Assembly (NCBI RefSeq): GCF_024391045.1
Contig: NZ_JANFCZ010000001.1
Span: forward strand, 186,001-250,000
Direction of reading: 5' to 3'
Source of the DNA: Pseudarthrobacter sulfonivorans
GTDB lineage: Bacteria > Actinomycetota > Actinomycetes > Actinomycetales > Micrococcaceae
Length of the DNA stretch: 64,000 nt
The position numbers and the translations under genes were made by a program. This document shows positions 61,068-64,000 of the stretch, one piece after another. The notes below the pieces were generated by a model. The model saw only the letters and a list, made by a program, of their open reading frames with translations. It was not told the DNA's origin and searched no databases. The number at the start of each line of letters is the position of its first letter. Positions within the stretch are counted from its first letter, which is position 1.

Positions 61068-62600
61068 TTACGGGGCGGCGGGCGGGTTACTGGAACCGGC
61101 AGTCGTCCGGCCGGCATCGGCGATCTTCCGCGCGGCAGTGGTGATGTTCCGTGCCATCGCCGGAAAAATGAGGCTGTGGAAGGGCAAGACGGCCAGCCAG
61201 TAGAGCCTGCCGCTGAGGCCTTTGGGGAAGAAAATGGCGCGCTGCCGGTAGCGGCTCCCGCCGCCGTCGGGCTCAACGGACAGTTCAAGCCACGCGCGCC
61301 CCGGCGCCCGCATTTCCGCCCTCAGGCGAAGCAGTTTGCCGCGGTCAATCCGTTCCACCCGCCACCAGTCCACCACCTCGCCGGGAGCGAGGTTGCCCGG
61401 GTGCCGGCGTCCGCGCAGGAGGCCCGCGCCGCCGGTGAGTTTGTCCAGCCAGCCGCGGACCCGCCAGGCCAAGGGCAGGGAATACCAGCCGTTCCGGCCC
61501 CCGATCCCCTCGATGACTGTCCACACGTGTGCCGGGTCCACGTCCCCGTGGAACGTGCGCTCATCCACGAAGACCTTGTGGCCGGCCCACTCGGGGTCGC
61601 TGGGCAGGGGATCGGCGTCCACGCCGGCGCTGGCCCACGTGGTCTCCACCTGACCGTCGCGCTCCTTGCCCAGGGCCAGGGCAACTGCACGCCGGTACGG
61701 AGTCAGGCCGTCCTCAGGCACGGGAATGATGGAGTCGATGTCGTGCTCGCGGGACACGGCGTCGTGCTGCAGCGACTGGACCAGCGGCAACGACATCGAC
61801 AGGGGGATGGGGGTGGTCAGGGCCACCCACAGCCCTGCAAGTTTCGGGGCGGGGACCGGCAGCGCCAGGACCACCCGATAGGGCAGCCCGGCCTCGGCCG
61901 CGTATTCCTTCATCATGCCCGCATACGTCAGGACCTGGCGGCAACCGATGTCGAAAGTGCGGTTGATGTGCCCGGTGAGGGAGGCTGCTCTGACGAGGTA
62001 GTACAGGACATCCCGGACAGCGATCGCCTCGATCCTGTTCCGAACCCAACTAGGCGCCGGCATCAGCGGAAGCGTTTCGGAGAGGTGCCGGATCATTTCG
62101 AAAGACGCAGACCCGGACCCGATCACCACACCGGCCTGGAAGACCACCGCGTCCACCGGGCTGTCCAGGAACACCTTGCCCACTGCCTCGCGGGACCGCA
62201 TGTGAGTGGACAGTTCCACATCGGAGGGGTGGAGCCCGCCGAGGTACACGATCCGGCTGACACCGGCTTCAGCCGCCGCGTCCGCGGCTGTCTGCGCCAT
62301 GGTCTTTTCCTTGGCCTCAAAGCCAGCCCCGGCAGCCATGGAATGGACCAGGTAATAGAGCACGTCGACGCCCGCCAGCGCGTCGCGGAGGGCACCGCCG
62401 TCGTCCAGGCTGCTCTGGACCACCTCCACATCCTTCAGCCAGGGCACGCCGGCGATCTTGGCCGGAGTCCGGACCAGGACCTTCACGGTGTGCCCCGCCT
62501 CGAGCAGCCGCGGAACAAGCCGGCCGCCGATGTAGCCGGTTGCGCCCGTGACCAGGACAGTGCGGGGTTCTGTGCGGGGTGGTTCGGTTGTGCCGGTCAT
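61068..62600 (-). CDS. Two-domain protein: atypical SDR/NmrA-like reductase + DUF2867
   Basis: 510 residues. The N-terminal half (1-310) is a Rossmann SDR with VLVTGATGYIGGRLVP and the YLGGLHPSDVELSTHMRSR segment that replaces the usual YxxxK, typical of atypical SDRs. The C-terminal half (320-490) is DUF2867, with FVDERTFHGDVDPAHVW, LRGRRHPGNLAPGEVVDWWRVE and a final RLYWLAVLPFH. The same fusion is frequent in actinobacteria. The substrate is unknown; a quinone, lipid or polyketide-like reduction is possible. Confidence 0.9.
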   Translation of the reverse strand: MTGTTEPPRTEPRTVLVTGATGYIGGRLVPRLLEAGHTVKVLVRTPAKIAGVPWLKDVEVVQSSLDDGGALRDALAGVDVLYYLVHSMAAGAGFEAKEKTMAQTAADAAAEAGVSRIVYLGGLHPSDVELSTHMRSREAVGKVFLDSPVDAVVFQAGVVIGSGSASFEMIRHLSETLPLMPAPSWVRNRIEAIAVRDVLYYLVRAASLTGHINRTFDIGCRQVLTYAGMMKEYAAEAGLPYRVVLALPVPAPKLAGLWVALTTPIPLSMSLPLVQSLQHDAVSREHDIDSIIPVPEDGLTPYRRAVALALGKERDGQVETTWASAGVDADPLPSDPEWAGHKVFVDERTFHGDVDPAHVWTVIEGIGGRNGWYSLPLAWRVRGWLDKLTGGAGLLRGRRHPGNLAPGEVVDWWRVERIDRGKLLRLRAEMRAPGRAWLELSVEPDGGGSRYRQRAIFFPKGLSGRLYWLAVLPFHSLIFPAMARNITTAARKIADAGRTTAGSSNPPAAP

Positions 62601-62826
62601 GCTGACTCCTTCTTGTCACCCGCGATACGGAGCGCTTGTCACTTATGCCATTCGGAGCGGCAAGTCTTCCGGACGGCCTTGGATCCTGAAAGCTTAGTCC
62701 GGCGCGCTGCGCGGTAGGCTGGGATGACCCGGTATTCGCAGCGAATTTCGGCTTTTCGTGTTGCCTGAGCTTCCCCTGAAACACAGGGAAACGCCGCAGG
62801 CCTTGAACACCACAGGAGTTTCCGCC

Positions 62827-64000
62827 ATGAGCCCCAGCGCCTCCCGCACAGGTACTGCCACGTCCGGCCCGCCGCTTGCCGGGCTGCGCAGCGTCCTCGC
62901 TGAAGACCGTACGTATGCCAGGGTCAAAGCCGAGGCGGAACGGGGCTTCGGTGTCCGCGGGCAGGATTACCAGATCAGCGCGCCGGCAGGGCTCCGGGCC
63001 GCTCTGCTCGCAGAAATGGCCGACGGCCTGGCCGCCGGGACTGAGGGAACGTCCGACGGCGGGATCCCCCCGATGGTCCTCGCCGTCACCGCCACGGGAC
63101 GCGAAGCGGAAGACCTGACGGCTGCCCTGCGCGCCTACCTGCCGGCCGAGTCCGTGGCCGAGTTCCCCAGCTGGGAAACGCTGCCGCACGAGCGGCTCTC
63201 ACCCCGCTCGGACACCGTGGGGCGGCGGCTGTCCGTGCTCCGGCGGCTGGCGCACCCGGAAAGCTCGACGGCGGGTCCACTGCGGGTGGTGGTGGCTCCC
63301 GTCCGTGCGGTGGTGCAGCCGATCGTGGCCGGGCTGGGGGAACTGGTTCCGGTCACCCTGAAGGTTGGCCAGGACGTCCCGTTCACGGACGTTGTCCGCC
63401 GGCTGGCCGATGCCGCCTATGCCCGGGTGGACATGGTCACCCACCGCGGCGAGTTTGCCGTCCGCGGCGGCATCATCGATGTCTTTCCGCCCACCGAGGA
63501 TCATCCCATCCGGGTGGAGTTCTTCGGCGACGAGGTGGACCAGATGCGCTGGTTCGCCGTTGCCGACCAGCGCTCGCTGTCTGCCCCGGGCATCCACCAC
63601 CCCACGGAACTGCATGCCCCGCCGTGCCGGGAAATCCTGATCACACCGTCCGTGATGTCCCGGGCCGCGACGCTGAAGACCCAGCTCCCTGCGGCCGCCG
63701 ACATGCTGGAAAAAATCGCCGGCGGAATCGCCGTGGAGGGCATGGAGTCCCTCGCGCCGGTGCTGGTTGACGCCATGGTTCCCTTCGTGGAGCAGCTGCC
63801 TGCAGGCTCGATCTCGGTGGTCATCGAACCGGAAAAGGTCCGCACCCGCGCGCACGACCTCGCGGCCACCAACGAAGAGTTCCTCGAGGCGGCCTGGTCC
63901 ACGGCCTCGGACGGCGGCACGGCTCCGCTGGACCTCAGCTCACAGGCCTCGGAAGCGCTGCACTCCGCCAGCTTCCGCTCACTGGCCGAAACCCGCACCT
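62827..64000 (+). CDS. mfd: Transcription-repair coupling factor, N-terminal part (cut by window edge)
   Basis: 391 residues visible of a protein of about 1200. Mfd removes RNA polymerase stalled at DNA lesions and recruits UvrA. The visible part covers the UvrB-homology region: FPSWETLPHERLSPRSDTVGRRL, VVAPVRAVVQP, and RVDMVTHRGEFAVRGGIIDVFPPTEDHPIRVEFFGDEVD. The helicase and RID domains lie beyond the edge. ATG 62827 has GGAG 9 nt upstream. The 226-bp gap upstream, shared with the divergent SDR gene, holds no obvious structure. Confidence 0.96.
   Translation, partial: MSPSASRTGTATSGPPLAGLRSVLAEDRTYARVKAEAERGFGVRGQDYQISAPAGLRAALLAEMADGLAAGTEGTSDGGIPPMVLAVTATGREAEDLTAALRAYLPAESVAEFPSWETLPHERLSPRSDTVGRRLSVLRRLAHPESSTAGPLRVVVAPVRAVVQPIVAGLGELVPVTLKVGQDVPFTDVVRRLADAAYARVDMVTHRGEFAVRGGIIDVFPPTEDHPIRVEFFGDEVDQMRWFAVADQRSLSAPGIHHPTELHAPPCREILITPSVMSRAATLKTQLPAAADMLEKIAGGIAVEGMESLAPVLVDAMVPFVEQLPAGSISVVIEPEKVRTRAHDLAATNEEFLEAAWSTASDGGTAPLDLSSQASEALHSASFRSLAETRT

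Overview
The window is ordinary high-GC actinobacterial chromosome. The gene content (WhiB protein, RpfB-type resuscitation factor, LytR-CpsA-Psr protein, DUF3499, DUF5719, SCO4848-like and DUF2505 proteins, SufU-type scaffold, a 13E12/DUF222 HNH protein) and frequent GTG/TTG starts fit the Micrococcaceae. Arthrobacter or Pseudarthrobacter is the likely genus, but that is inference from gene content. I see no prophage, insertion sequence, plasmid gene or CRISPR array.

Layout. 1-5.98 kb: edge-truncated hypothetical gene, prepilin peptidase, DUF222-HNH protein with tandem repeats, and a TetR/MFS efflux operon with a clear operator. 6.1-11.4 kb: fumC, carbonic anhydrase and DUF4245 on the minus strand, divergent from glpX and a FemABX-type transferase. 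11.5-17.8 kb: minus-strand purK-purE-LCP-manA, divergent gtrA, then a TIGR03089 protein. 17.8-25.4 kb: whiB-like gene, a large GT2 membrane glycosyltransferase, DUF5719, a degenerate metallopeptidase-family protein, DUF3499 and a Trm112-like protein. 25.5-34.2 kb: ahcY, L,D-transpeptidase, a TIGR01906/DUF1461 membrane protein, acyl-CoA synthetase, protein O-mannosyltransferase and rsmI. 34.4-41 kb: an aldehyde dehydrogenase and a MoxR-DUF58-transglutaminase operon. 41.1-52.4 kb: housekeeping series tatD, rpfB, rsmA, ispE, an ABC-F ATPase, tetR, tRNA-Gln, glmU, prs, rplY and pth. 52.5-57.9 kb: two very large ATP-binding LuxR-type regulators in tandem. 58.1-62.6 kb: a structured non-coding stretch, sufS-sufU, and small conserved genes. 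mfd begins at 62827 and runs off the right edge.

Themes. Much of the window serves the cell envelope: nucleotide-sugar supply (manA, glmU), membrane glycosylation (GtrA, GT2, PMT), and wall assembly or remodelling (LCP, FemABX, L,D-transpeptidase, RpfB). The rest is core metabolism: purine and PRPP supply, fumarase, gluconeogenic FBPase, isoprenoid precursor, Fe-S assembly, and translation quality.

The least explained signals are regulatory. They are the roughly 490-nt structured gap after the LuxR pair, with mutually exclusive helices; a multibranched leader before rplY; a dyad covering the ribosome binding site of the first LuxR gene; and two genes (the second LuxR and the GT2 protein) whose conserved N-termini extend upstream of any standard start codon. 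I found no obvious new multi-gene defence or biosynthetic system.
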